NCBI RefSeq assembly: GCF_003390935.1
Contig: NZ_QNQZ01000002.1
Span: 372,001 to 436,000 of the forward strand
From: Lewinella sp. IMCC34191
GTDB taxonomy: Bacteria > Bacteroidota > Bacteroidia > Chitinophagales > Saprospiraceae
Reading direction: 5' to 3'
Length of the DNA stretch: 64,000 bases
A program made the translations under genes and the position numbers. The notes beneath the pieces were generated by a model. The model searched no databases and was not told the DNA's origin. It was given only the letters and a program-made list of their open reading frames with translations. Of this stretch, positions 9,469 to 18,136 are shown in pieces (the first letter of the stretch is position 1; each line of letters begins with the position of its first letter).

Positions 9469-10089
9469 CTAATCCGATGTTCCGGCCAGCGCGACCATCA
9501 GGGCCCGGAAGGACTCGGGCTCGCTGTACTGGGCATCCTGGTAGGTAGTGGCGCGCAGCCGCAGATTCCACGGCAGGTCGTCACGCAGTTCCAGTTCGAT
9601 GGATATGTTACCGAATTTTTGCTCCAGCCCGCCGCGCGCTACCGGCCCGGCCAGGCGCTGCTTGCGGGTACGGGGTTTGAGGTAGTGCCGTTCCTGCGTT
9701 TCTACCCAATCCGCCCGACTGAATACCCGGCGATCGCTGATTTGCGTCCGGTAATTGAGTTCGAGCACCCGTTCCTTCAGGTAGTGAAAGAAGTGCGTGA
9801 TCTCCACTTTCGTGTATTGCGTCTCGTTGAAGTGGATGACGAAGCCCTTACTGCTGGGCGTATTCAGGAAATCGACGGCCCGGTCGCCGCTTACCCCACT
9901 CTGAAAGAGGGCGTACTGGTCGGTCAGCCAGTCGAACAGGCGGCGTCGGGCCAGCGTGTTTTTCCACCGGGCGTAGTCCGTGAGCTCCGCCTCGTCGCGC
10001 TCGATCATCTCATGGACGGCGGGGTCGCTGGGGGTACTGTTTTCCGCTTCCGCGAAGAGCTTGGTAATTTTCTGCCAAAAGGTGGCCAT
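9469..10089 (-). CDS. Uncharacterised cytoplasmic protein
   Basis: A 206-residue protein I do not recognise. It has no signal peptide or membrane segment and is rich in charged and aromatic residues (AELTDYARWKNTLARRRLFDWLTDQYALF; YTKVEITHFFHYLKERVLELNYRTQISDRRVF). It lies 2 bp from the membrane protein at 10092-10595 and 19 bp from the DUF4174 gene, so the three are probably co-transcribed. Confidence 0.6.
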   Translation of the reverse strand: MATFWQKITKLFAEAENSTPSDPAVHEMIERDEAELTDYARWKNTLARRRLFDWLTDQYALFQSGVSGDRAVDFLNTPSSKGFVIHFNETQYTKVEITHFFHYLKERVLELNYRTQISDRRVFSRADWVETQERHYLKPRTRKQRLAGPVARGGLEQKFGNISIELELRDDLPWNLRLRATTYQDAQYSEPESFRALMVALAGTSD

Positions 10090-10091
10090 AA

Positions 10092-10595
10092 TTATCGTTT
10101 TAATCGGCTGATTTCCCCGCGGTACTGTAGTTCCCGTTCCGGCGTGTAACCGAATTCCGCCGCCGGCAGCAGGCGGTTGAGGGTTTTGGTGACGAGCAGC
10201 AGGTGATCCGCCCGTATACTGAAACTGTGCCCTTCGCCGCCGCTGTCGTATATATAAAGGACGCCGCTGCGCATCAGGTTGAGCCCGAAGGGCATGCGCT
10301 CCGTCACCATACTATACACCCATACGAAGCGCTCCGGTGATTCCCGCAGGTCTTCCTGCCAGGCCGCCACCGGTTGCTGGCCGAGTAATCGCAGCAGCCA
10401 GAAAGCACCGAGCGTAGCCGACAGGGATCCCGCAAACGGCCACCAGGCCGAATAGCGCAGCGACAGGGCACAAAGCAACAGACCGGCTACCACGAGAAAG
10501 ACCGCCGTGAGCAATTTGCTCCGGTGCTCCCGCTCGATGCTCCGCCACAGCGGATCGAGCCCCGGGTGGCGAATCAGTCGGTCGGCAGCTTTCAT
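10092..10595 (-). CDS. Uncharacterised membrane protein
   Basis: A 167-residue protein. Two membrane segments (LLTAVFLVVAGLLLCALSL and WWPFAGSLSATLGAFWLLRLL) are followed by a soluble C-terminal part of about 90 residues. The start chosen is the ATG giving MKAADRLIRHPG; a longer frame to 10691 adds 32 residues of unconvincing sequence. It is the probable first gene of the three-gene group ending at 8958. Function not recognised. Confidence 0.6.
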   Translation of the reverse strand: MKAADRLIRHPGLDPLWRSIEREHRSKLLTAVFLVVAGLLLCALSLRYSAWWPFAGSLSATLGAFWLLRLLGQQPVAAWQEDLRESPERFVWVYSMVTERMPFGLNLMRSGVLYIYDSGGEGHSFSIRADHLLLVTKTLNRLLPAAEFGYTPERELQYRGEISRLKR

Positions 10596-10730
10596 ACCTG
10601 TTATAGTAGGGAAGAGTGAATATGGTTTAGCGTATCCCTCCTTTTTAACGGGCGCACTTAAACATGGCTGTTTGGTGTTGCGCTTTAGCAAGACAGGAGC
10701 GTGTCACTATTTGGCACCCCCATCACAGCC

Positions 10731-12905
10731 ATGCCGCAGGAGCTATATATACAGTCTTACGCCTACGTACTGACGGTCGCCCCGGACGGAACGGTCTGCG
10801 CCGTGAGTGAGAATGTGGGCGAAATCTGGGGAAAGGCGGCCGCAACGGCGATCGGGCAGCCCGCAGAAGCCTTTTTCGGCCCGGCAACCCTCGAACGGAT
10901 GCGGGAAGTCGCCCACCGGGACTCCCTGAAGGAAATCCCCCTGGAACCGGACGAACCCCTCCCCTGGGGAACCCGCCAGGCGGTCGTTCACCATCACTAT
11001 GACGGGATGCTGCTGGAGATCGAACCCCGCATCGCCGTACATCGCGATTTTTCCCGCGAGGTAGCCCTGCGGGAAATTCACCACTCCATAACGGGTACCG
11101 AAACGATACCGGCTCTGCTGAACACCTTGTGTCGCCGCATTGGCAGCTATTTGCATTACGACCGGGTCATTGCATACGAGCTGGAATCGGACGGCTCCGG
11201 AGTCGTGCGGGAAGAATTCAACAACGGCAGGTTTTCCTCCCTGTACGGCATACGGTATCGCCTGGAGGACCTACCCAAGGAGTTTCACCCTCGGTACAGC
11301 GTGGAGAACGTACTGTGCAGTCCGCGTTCACTGGAAGGGAAATACCGTATGGTGGGTGACGTCGACGGTACCCATGAGATCATCCGGGATTGCCTGGGCT
11401 GTCGGGAGATTTATCCCACGCTCGACCGATTCGCAAGGGAGGAAGAAGTGCAGGGTCTCCTGAGTATCGCCCTCTGGGACAAGGATGAATTATGGGGCAT
11501 GATCTTCGCTCATTCCCGCGATGAAAGGTATCTGGACCACCAACTGCGCAATTTTTGCCATTTGGTGGGCATCCTGGTCAGTCAATCGCTGGTCAATCGG
11601 GCTTCCAATCAAACCCACCGGCAGTTGCTCGCCTCCGAATCCATCCGCAGCCGGATCCGGGAGAACCTGGCCAGTGCTTCCAGCCTGGTAGAAGGGCTGC
11701 AGCGCGCAGACCCGGGATTGGTGGAACTGATCCCCGAAACGACGGGGGCCGCGATTCTCCTGGATGCCGAACTGGTGACGATGGGGCGTACCCCACCCTC
11801 CGACGAAATACGCCGCCTGCTCGACTGGGCCCAGTCGCAGGTGGGCAGCCGCGACGTGTTCGCGACGGACAACCTGGCTTCCGTGTATGAGCGCGGCGCC
11901 GAACTTACCGCCACCTCGGCCGGGGTTTTGCTGCTGCCGCTGAATTTGCGCTGTACGGACTGGATCGTCTGGTTTCGCCGGGAGCGGGCCCAACAAGTCA
12001 CTTTCGGCAGTATAAGATCTGCCGAGGTGAACCCGGAAACCAAGCGATTTGCTTCCACGGTAGAAATACGCCGCGGGTATTCACGCGCATGGACGGAAGA
12101 CGCCCTGGATACGGCCCGCGATCTACAGACCTATATCCGTGAAGTGATCATGGAACGCTACAGCCAGCTCACCCGCATCAACCACCGCCTGCAGGTGGCT
12201 TACGAGGAGTTGGAATCATTTAGTTATACGGTTAGCCATGACCTGCGGGCACCTCTGCGGGGCATCGATGGCTTCGCCGAAATTCTGCTGGAAGATTTTG
12301 CGGGCCGGATCGGATCGGAAGGAACCGCGTTGATCCACGTTATTCAACAGAATGCCGTCCGGATGAATCAATTCATTACCGACATCCTGGAACTCAGCCG
12401 GATCGGCCGCGTCCCGCTCAACCCCATAAACTGCGACGTGCCTACCCTGGTCCGATCGGCCGTGCAAGAAGTCGAAAATCAGGTCGGTCACGAGGTAAGG
12501 GTAGACATCCGTCAACCCCTGCCAACTATATGGGGAGACTACCGGCTGATGGCCATGGTGTTTCGTCACCTGATTTCCAATGCGGTCAAGTACAGTCAGG
12601 GGCAGGATACCCCCGAGATTGAAGTCGGCTACCGGCGTGCCAATAACTTCGGGGACGGAGAATTCTACGTATCCGACAACGGAATCGGCATCGACAAATC
12701 CCACCACGAACGCGTCTTCGGTATGTTCAACCGCCTGGTCACCGCGGAGGAGTACCGGGGCAATGGGGTCGGCCTGGCCATCACGCGCCGAATTCTCAGC
12801 CGGCACAACGGGGAAATTCGGATCGAAAGCGAACCGAACCACGGAGCGATCTTTCTGTTCTACACCGACGAGAATCTTACTCCCACAACCAAACCATTCG
12901 AGTAA
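10731..12905 (+). CDS. Degenerate phytochrome-like sensor histidine kinase
   Basis: A 724-residue protein with phytochrome order PAS-GAF-PHY-HisKA-HATPase. The kinase half is intact: His503 in SYTVSHDLRAPLRG, N-box HLISNAVKYS, G-boxes DNGIGID and GNGVGLAI. The sensor half is not. The frame is closed by a stop at 10686 and holds no N-terminal bilin-attachment Cys. The conserved chromophore-pocket His is replaced by Leu in the YPTLDRF stretch, and the PHY tongue PRxSF motif is ETKRF. A DLP replaces the DIP of GAF. It is therefore unlikely to bind biliverdin normally. A GTG at 10701 is an alternative start. The gene is followed 69 bp later by its presumed response regulator. Confidence 0.85.
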   Translation: MPQELYIQSYAYVLTVAPDGTVCAVSENVGEIWGKAAATAIGQPAEAFFGPATLERMREVAHRDSLKEIPLEPDEPLPWGTRQAVVHHHYDGMLLEIEPRIAVHRDFSREVALREIHHSITGTETIPALLNTLCRRIGSYLHYDRVIAYELESDGSGVVREEFNNGRFSSLYGIRYRLEDLPKEFHPRYSVENVLCSPRSLEGKYRMVGDVDGTHEIIRDCLGCREIYPTLDRFAREEEVQGLLSIALWDKDELWGMIFAHSRDERYLDHQLRNFCHLVGILVSQSLVNRASNQTHRQLLASESIRSRIRENLASASSLVEGLQRADPGLVELIPETTGAAILLDAELVTMGRTPPSDEIRRLLDWAQSQVGSRDVFATDNLASVYERGAELTATSAGVLLLPLNLRCTDWIVWFRRERAQQVTFGSIRSAEVNPETKRFASTVEIRRGYSRAWTEDALDTARDLQTYIREVIMERYSQLTRINHRLQVAYEELESFSYTVSHDLRAPLRGIDGFAEILLEDFAGRIGSEGTALIHVIQQNAVRMNQFITDILELSRIGRVPLNPINCDVPTLVRSAVQEVENQVGHEVRVDIRQPLPTIWGDYRLMAMVFRHLISNAVKYSQGQDTPEIEVGYRRANNFGDGEFYVSDNGIGIDKSHHERVFGMFNRLVTAEEYRGNGVGLAITRRILSRHNGEIRIESEPNHGAIFLFYTDENLTPTTKPFE

Positions 12906-12974
12906 AAAGAGAGTTACCATAGAATCTATCCCAGTTTATCTTGACCCCGATCGGTTGTTTATCTCCCGCCGCCC

Positions 12975-13403
12975 ATGTACGCTAATCAAATTCTTTTAGC
13001 CGAAGACGACTCGACTGACGCTGAGTTTTTTCAGCGTGCGCTTCAGCGCCTGGATTCACCCCCCGAACTGATTTGGTGCAAAAACGGCCTGGATGCTCTC
13101 GAGGGACTGCTTAATGCTTCCGCTTCTTCCCCCCTCCCCCGTCTGGCCATTCTGGATATCAAGATGCCCGGGATGAGCGGCCTGGAGGTCCTTGAAAAAC
13201 TAAAAGCCAACGAACGTACCCGCAACCTGCCGATCATTATTATGTCAAGCAGCGACGAGCCGCAGGATATCGCACAGGCTTATGATTTCGGTGCGAATAG
13301 CTACCTGGTGAAGCCTAACCGGTTTCAAGACTTACGGGAACTCGTAGGCTCGATTAATTCCTTCTGGATCAAAACGAATCGCCTACGCCCCATGGTCGGA
13401 TAA
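12975..13403 (+). CDS. Single-domain response regulator, Rcp1-like
   Basis: A 142-residue stand-alone receiver. The acidic pocket is E10-D11-D12, the phospho-acceptor is Asp61 (LAILDIKMPGMSG), with Ser91 (IIIMSSSDE) and Lys113 (YLVKPN). The long loop before Asp61 is typical of the Rcp1 class that pairs with cyanobacterial and bacterial phytochromes. It is the likely phosphate acceptor for the kinase at 10731-12905 and has no output domain. Confidence 0.88.
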   Translation: MYANQILLAEDDSTDAEFFQRALQRLDSPPELIWCKNGLDALEGLLNASASSPLPRLAILDIKMPGMSGLEVLEKLKANERTRNLPIIIMSSSDEPQDIAQAYDFGANSYLVKPNRFQDLRELVGSINSFWIKTNRLRPMVG

Positions 13404-13536
13404 TTGAACACTATCCCGCACCGGCAGTTATGGTAGATCAGATCTTTTTACCACGGTCGTTCCTTCTGTTGCTGCTCGTAACCCCCGGGATCGATACGTC
13501 ATTCTTTCGTGACGAGGGTTGCACATAGTTTCTTGC

Positions 13537-15837
13537 ATGCATTTATCTCATGATCCGGTAGCCGAATCCATTCGCAAAGTTTATCCCTACCAAGTAGATT
13601 TGGAGAACTGTGATGGTGAACCCCTCCGCCACATTCAGGTCGTCCAGGCATATGCATGCTTGCTAGCGGTTGACCTGGAAGATCTGGTTGTTCGGCACGT
13701 CAGTGAGAATACGCTTGACATCATAGGCACTCCCTGGAAAGAGATCATCGACCGTCCGATACAGGATGTCCTTAATTATGAGGTGACGGCACAGATATCC
13801 GTCGGTTTGAGCCGTGACGATGGCTTTGAAACACTAAACCCGATCCAGGCTTTCTTTACGGTAAATGGCGAGCGGTTGATCAAGAACGTCATCGTGCAAC
13901 GCGATGAAGACTGTCTGTACATCGAGATCGAGTCCGCCTCCGAATTTATCCAGGCATCCCGCTATCAGCAATTGCTGTCGCGTGCCATTTCCAAGATCCA
14001 ACGCATCAAGGAGTACGACAACCTGTTTACCGAAACCGCGACCGTCATACGCCAGGTGACCGGCTACGACCGCGTCATGGTGTACAAGTTCGATCACCAA
14101 TTCAACGGAGAGGTAATTGCCGAGGCCCGCGCCGAGGACCTGGAACCCTTTGAGGGTCTGCGTTATCCCCACACTGACATACCCAAGCAGGCGCGGGACC
14201 TTTACCTGAAAAATCGGGTGCGGCTGATCACCGACGGCAAAATTCCGCCCGCCCGTCTCCACCAGAGCCAGCAAAGCGATATTAACAACCTGGATTTGAG
14301 CATGGTGCTCTGCCGTGGGGTATCGCCCGTTCACCTGGAGTACCTCCATTATATGGGGGTAAATAATTCGCTCAGCGTTGCGATCGTACTGGATGGCAAG
14401 CTATGGGGACTTTTTGCCCTGCACCACTATTCTCCGCGCTTCGTCGATTACAGCATCCGGTCGATGCTGGCCTTTATCGGCCAGATTTTCAGCGGCCACT
14501 TATCGCTACAGTCCGCTAACCGCTACCGCCAGGAAACGCTCACCCGCAACCTGGCCCGCCTGGCCATTGGGGAAATGATCACGAAGACACGTGATCTCTT
14601 CGACGGCCTGACCAAGGGCTCCCACAACATCATGAACATGTTCCCGGGGATTTCCGGAGCGGCCATCTACTTCGAGGAACGTTTCGAATCCTTTGCCAGC
14701 ACACCCTCTTTAGCGGACATTCAGGGATTGGTAGGCTACATTCAGAAGCTAGGCAATCCGGAATCAAATCTGCTTTTCTACAGTGAAAACTTAAGCGAGC
14801 AATACCCTCCCTTCGAAGATCACTGCGACGATGCGGCCGGCGGGCTCATCATTTTCCTCAACCCGGAACTCACCGATTGGATCGCCTGGTTTCGTCCTAC
14901 GGTTACACAGACGGTAACCTGGGGCGGACGCCCGGATAAGGAGGTGATTACCGCCGAAGACGGAACCCGTCGACTGGGCCCCCGTCGCAGTTTCAGTAAG
15001 TACGTAGAGACCGTGGACGGCTGTAGCGCCCCCTGGCTGAAGGAGGAGGTTGACATGGCCCTGTCCCTGCGCATTACGATCCAGAACAGCCTCATGCAGC
15101 GCTATACGGAGGTCAAGCAAGTCAATGAGCAACTAAAGAAGGCCCTGCAGGACCTGGAAACCTTCTCCTACACGGTGTCGCATGACCTGCGGGCACCGCT
15201 CCGCGCCATCAATGGATATACCGAGATACTAGCCGAGGATTACGGGCACCAGTTAGACCAGGATGCCCACCGGATTATCGCCAAGATACACGGCGGAGTA
15301 GAGCAAATGAATAGTTTCATTACCGATATTCTCGAGCTCAGCCGCGTTGGAAGCGGAGGATTGGAGGTGGAACCGCTCGACGTCTCTACGATAGCTGCCG
15401 AAGTCATCGCCGAGCTTCGCCCCGTTTACGCATCCACGACGGATATCGGGATTGAGATCAAAAACAAGATGCCCCTGGTAAAGGGGGACAAGCGGATGCT
15501 GCGCCAGTTGCTTCTTAATTTGATTTCGAATGCCCTGAAGTACATCCAGCCGGATGAGCAGGACAACTATCGCCTGGAAATCGGGGTGCGCAAAGTGAAG
15601 CACAAGGGTCAACCCGTCTATTACATTTCCAACACCGGACCCTCAATCCCCGAAGAATACGCCCGTTCGATCTTCGAAATGTTCAGCCGACTGTCTACCC
15701 AGTCCGATACCGAAGGGACAGGCGTGGGCCTTGCCATCGTCGAGCGCATCGTCAACCGCCACGATGGAGAAGTCTGGGTGACGGACGATAAATTAGGGGT
15801 CACCTTCAATTTTTACCTGGACGCCCAAAAGAACTAG
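13537..15837 (+). CDS. Bacteriophytochrome sensor histidine kinase
   Basis: A 766-residue red/far-red photoreceptor kinase. It carries Cys25 in ENCDGEPL, the position of the biliverdin-binding Cys of DrBphP-type proteins. GAF has Asp214 (PHTDIPKQAR), His266 (SPVHLEYL) and His296-His297 (ALHHYSP); PHY has the PRRSF tongue motif (residues 482-486). The kinase has His549 (SHDLRAPLRA), N-box NLISNALKY and G2 GTGVGLAI. The usual IQPHG of the PAS domain reads VQAYA. The start is the ATG at 13537; an in-frame TTG six codons earlier is possible. The RR, heme oxygenase and hemF follow in what looks like one operon. Confidence 0.92.
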   Translation: MHLSHDPVAESIRKVYPYQVDLENCDGEPLRHIQVVQAYACLLAVDLEDLVVRHVSENTLDIIGTPWKEIIDRPIQDVLNYEVTAQISVGLSRDDGFETLNPIQAFFTVNGERLIKNVIVQRDEDCLYIEIESASEFIQASRYQQLLSRAISKIQRIKEYDNLFTETATVIRQVTGYDRVMVYKFDHQFNGEVIAEARAEDLEPFEGLRYPHTDIPKQARDLYLKNRVRLITDGKIPPARLHQSQQSDINNLDLSMVLCRGVSPVHLEYLHYMGVNNSLSVAIVLDGKLWGLFALHHYSPRFVDYSIRSMLAFIGQIFSGHLSLQSANRYRQETLTRNLARLAIGEMITKTRDLFDGLTKGSHNIMNMFPGISGAAIYFEERFESFASTPSLADIQGLVGYIQKLGNPESNLLFYSENLSEQYPPFEDHCDDAAGGLIIFLNPELTDWIAWFRPTVTQTVTWGGRPDKEVITAEDGTRRLGPRRSFSKYVETVDGCSAPWLKEEVDMALSLRITIQNSLMQRYTEVKQVNEQLKKALQDLETFSYTVSHDLRAPLRAINGYTEILAEDYGHQLDQDAHRIIAKIHGGVEQMNSFITDILELSRVGSGGLEVEPLDVSTIAAEVIAELRPVYASTTDIGIEIKNKMPLVKGDKRMLRQLLLNLISNALKYIQPDEQDNYRLEIGVRKVKHKGQPVYYISNTGPSIPEEYARSIFEMFSRLSTQSDTEGTGVGLAIVERIVNRHDGEVWVTDDKLGVTFNFYLDAQKN

Positions 15838-15841
15838 TCCT

Positions 15842-16318
15842 ATGGCGACATCCCAAAAGGGGCCAGGTTCTACGGGAAAGGAAGGTCAGGTCACCTACAC
15901 TGATCCCTACGTTCTTTGCGCGGAAGACAACCGCGTAGATTACCTCTTCTTCGAACGCGCTTTCCGGCAGTCCCAGCCCGATTATCCGATCGTACACTGC
16001 GAAAACGGTAAGTTGACCCGCGATTTTCTGTTGCAACGAATCCGGCGTAACGATACGCTGCCCATCCTGATCGTCCTGGATATAAAAATGCCGGGGCTGT
16101 CCGGGCTCGAGGTACTGGAATACATACGCTCCAAGCCGCGCCTCACCCAGATCCCCGTCGTGATGTTGAGCGCATCGAGCGAGGAGCGGGATATACAATC
16201 CGCCTATCGGCACTGCGCCAATGCATACCTCACCAAGCCGGAACGCTACGGCGACCTCAAAAGACTGGTCTCCACTATGGCCGACTTCTGGATATCGTAT
16301 AATCATCGTCCAAAATGA
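15842..16318 (+). CDS. Single-domain response regulator, Rcp1-like
   Basis: A 158-residue receiver, paralogous to the one at 12975-13403. The pocket reads E28-D29-N30 (an Asn at the second acidic position), phospho-acceptor Asp80 (VLDIKMPGLSG), Ser110 and Lys132 (YLTKPE). It starts 4 bp after the bacteriophytochrome stop. Its own stop overlaps the heme oxygenase start as ATGA, indicating translational coupling. The N-terminal 20 residues are an unstructured extension. Confidence 0.87.
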   Translation: MATSQKGPGSTGKEGQVTYTDPYVLCAEDNRVDYLFFERAFRQSQPDYPIVHCENGKLTRDFLLQRIRRNDTLPILIVLDIKMPGLSGLEVLEYIRSKPRLTQIPVVMLSASSEERDIQSAYRHCANAYLTKPERYGDLKRLVSTMADFWISYNHRPK

Positions 16319-16833
16319 AGTCTCCCCTCCTGGAACGGCTGCGCGGCGCGACGCGGGAGCAGCACGAACGCCTGGAGTCCGTCACCCTGGGTAACAAGAT
16401 CATGGACGGCAGCCTGACGCTTCCCGAATACCGGCGCCTCCAGCTTTGGCAGGAGCGTACCCACCGCGTACTGGAGCCCCTGGTGGCCGGCTTTCAATAC
16501 GCCGATTACACCTACCGTCCCCGCTTTCCCACGGCCGCGTCACCGGATCAAACCGTAACACTGCCTCAGGCACTGGGCATCCTGTACGTGCTGGAAGGAT
16601 CCAGCCTGGGGGGTAGCATCATCTACCGCAAGCTCCGGGAAAATTCCGCGCTCACCGCCGGTGAACCCTTTTCCTTCTACCGCAACCAGGCCGACTGGGG
16701 CCTCCAACAGTGGCGTTCCCTGGCGAAGGTGCTCGATTCCGTTGAGCTATCGGAGGCGGAAATGGAGGAGGCCACCCGCAGCGCGCAGGACACCTTCGAC
16801 CGCTTTACCGCCGAATGGGCCGGCCTTGCGTAA
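16315..16833 (+). CDS. Biliverdin-producing heme oxygenase (BphO-like)
   Basis: A 172-residue bacterial heme oxygenase. His17 (REQHERLE) is in the position of the proximal heme ligand, and the distal helix Gly-rich signature GILYVLEGSSLGG is present. It opens heme to biliverdin IX, CO and iron, which would supply the chromophore for the bacteriophytochrome encoded two genes upstream. The ATGA overlap with the response regulator supports co-expression. Confidence 0.88.
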   Translation: MKSPLLERLRGATREQHERLESVTLGNKIMDGSLTLPEYRRLQLWQERTHRVLEPLVAGFQYADYTYRPRFPTAASPDQTVTLPQALGILYVLEGSSLGGSIIYRKLRENSALTAGEPFSFYRNQADWGLQQWRSLAKVLDSVELSEAEMEEATRSAQDTFDRFTAEWAGLA

Positions 16834-16842
16834 TTTCGCGCC

Positions 16843-17196
16843 ATGGCCAAGATGTACCAACTTACGAATTGCAAGACCTGCCAGCGTATCCTGGGAGAAT
16901 TGGGTGAGCAACCCGACCTCGAAGTAGTAAATATTAAGGAAACCGCCATCACCCCGGTCGAACTGGACTGTATGGCCGAACTGGCCGGGAGCTACGAGGC
17001 CCTGTTCAGCCGCCGGGCGATGAAGTACCGCAGCATGGGCCTGGCGGACAAGCAGCTCGCCGAAGCCGATTACCGCCGGCTTATTCTGGAGGAATACACC
17101 TTCCTCAAGCGCCCGGTGACGATCGTCGATGACCGGATATTCATCGGCAGCGCCAAGAAGAGCGTGGCCGGAACCCGGGAAGCCCTGGAGTCCTGA
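16843..17196 (+). CDS. ArsC/Spx-family thioredoxin-fold protein
   Basis: A 117-residue protein with a CKTC motif (Cys10, Cys13) at the start of a thioredoxin-like fold and the C-terminal FLKRPVTIVDDRIFIG stretch (family RP(I/V) motif). Annotated relatives are called arsenate reductase-like, but no arsenic genes are nearby and the substrate is unknown. It starts 9 bp after the heme oxygenase stop and its stop overlaps the hemF start (TGATG). Confidence 0.8.
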   Translation: MAKMYQLTNCKTCQRILGELGEQPDLEVVNIKETAITPVELDCMAELAGSYEALFSRRAMKYRSMGLADKQLAEADYRRLILEEYTFLKRPVTIVDDRIFIGSAKKSVAGTREALES

Positions 17197-18089
17197 TGCC
17201 GGATCGTCACGAAATCAGCCGCTATTTTCAGCACCTGCAAGACGACATCTGCCGGCAACTTTCCGCCGCTGACGGTTGCGAATTCCGCGAAGACAGCTGG
17301 GAGCGCCCCGGCGGCGGGGGCGGCCGGGCCCGCGTCGTCAGCGGCAACGACATCGAGAAGGGTGGCGTGAACTACAGTGCCGTGCACGGTGAATTGTCCG
17401 CGGCCGCGGCGGCCAGTTTGCAGGCCGAAGCCGGACAGACCACCTTCTACGCCACCGGGGTCAGTATCGTCTTGCACCCCCGCAACGTCCACGTCCCCAT
17501 CATCCACATGAACGTCCGCTACTTCGAACTGGAGGGTGGGCGAAACTGGTTCGGGGGCGGCATCGACCTGACGCCGCACTACGTGGTCCCCGGGCAGGCT
17601 ACCTGGTTCCACCGGCAGTTGCAGGCTACTTGCGATCGCTTCGACACGGCTTACTATCCCCGCTTCAAGGAATGGGCCGACGACTACTTCTATCTCCCCC
17701 ACCGGGAGGAGACCCGCGGGGTGGGTGGCATATTCTTCGACCGCCTGGAACCCGCCACGGAGGGTAAAACGAAACGGGAACTTTTCGACTTTACCGCCGC
17801 CGTCGGCGAAACCTTCGCTCCAACCTACCTCCACCTGCTCGGGCTAAATAAGGATAAGCCCGTCACCGAAGCGGAACGCAATTGGCAGCGCCTGCGCCGC
17901 GGCCGCTACGTGGAGTTCAACCTGGTCTGGGACCGCGGCACGAAGTTCGGCCTCACCACCAACGGCCGCGCCGAGAGCATCCTCATGAGCCTGCCCCCCC
18001 TGGCCGGCTGGGAATACGACCACCGCCCCGACCCCGGCAGCCGGGAGGCGGAAACGCTGACCTACCTTCGCAAGGGAATCGACTGGTAA
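17196..18089 (+). CDS. hemF: Oxygen-dependent coproporphyrinogen III oxidase
   Basis: A 297-residue HemF, full length for the family. Conserved blocks include HPRNVHVPIIHMNVRYFE, WFGGGIDLTPHY and the C-terminal KFGLTTNGRAESILMSLPP. It converts coproporphyrinogen III to protoporphyrinogen IX in aerobic heme synthesis. Its place just after heme oxygenase and the phytochrome, with a 1-bp overlap to the preceding gene, ties heme supply to biliverdin production. Confidence 0.95.
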   Translation: MPDRHEISRYFQHLQDDICRQLSAADGCEFREDSWERPGGGGGRARVVSGNDIEKGGVNYSAVHGELSAAAAASLQAEAGQTTFYATGVSIVLHPRNVHVPIIHMNVRYFELEGGRNWFGGGIDLTPHYVVPGQATWFHRQLQATCDRFDTAYYPRFKEWADDYFYLPHREETRGVGGIFFDRLEPATEGKTKRELFDFTAAVGETFAPTYLHLLGLNKDKPVTEAERNWQRLRRGRYVEFNLVWDRGTKFGLTTNGRAESILMSLPPLAGWEYDHRPDPGSREAETLTYLRKGIDW

Positions 18090-18096
18090 TTTTTTT

Positions 18097-18111
18097 GCGG
18101 CGGAGCGCAGG
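18097..18111 (-). repeat. Short repeated motif CCTGCGCTCCGCCGC, copy 2
   Basis: An exact reverse-complement copy of the word at 4049-4063, in the 47-bp gap between hemF and the methyltransferase gene and 25 bp before its start codon, beside a T-run. Confidence 0.5.
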
Positions 18112-18136
18112 TAAACACCCCGTCGAAAACTTCATT

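Noticed and set aside
16843..17196. Arsenic resistance
   Set aside because: No arsR, arsB or acr3 is nearby; the CKTC protein is better described as ArsC/Spx-like without a known substrate.
17882..18136. N-terminal extension of the RlmK-like methyltransferase
   Set aside because: It overlaps hemF, is Arg/Pro/Ala-rich and unlike the family; the ATG at 18137 gives the proper start.
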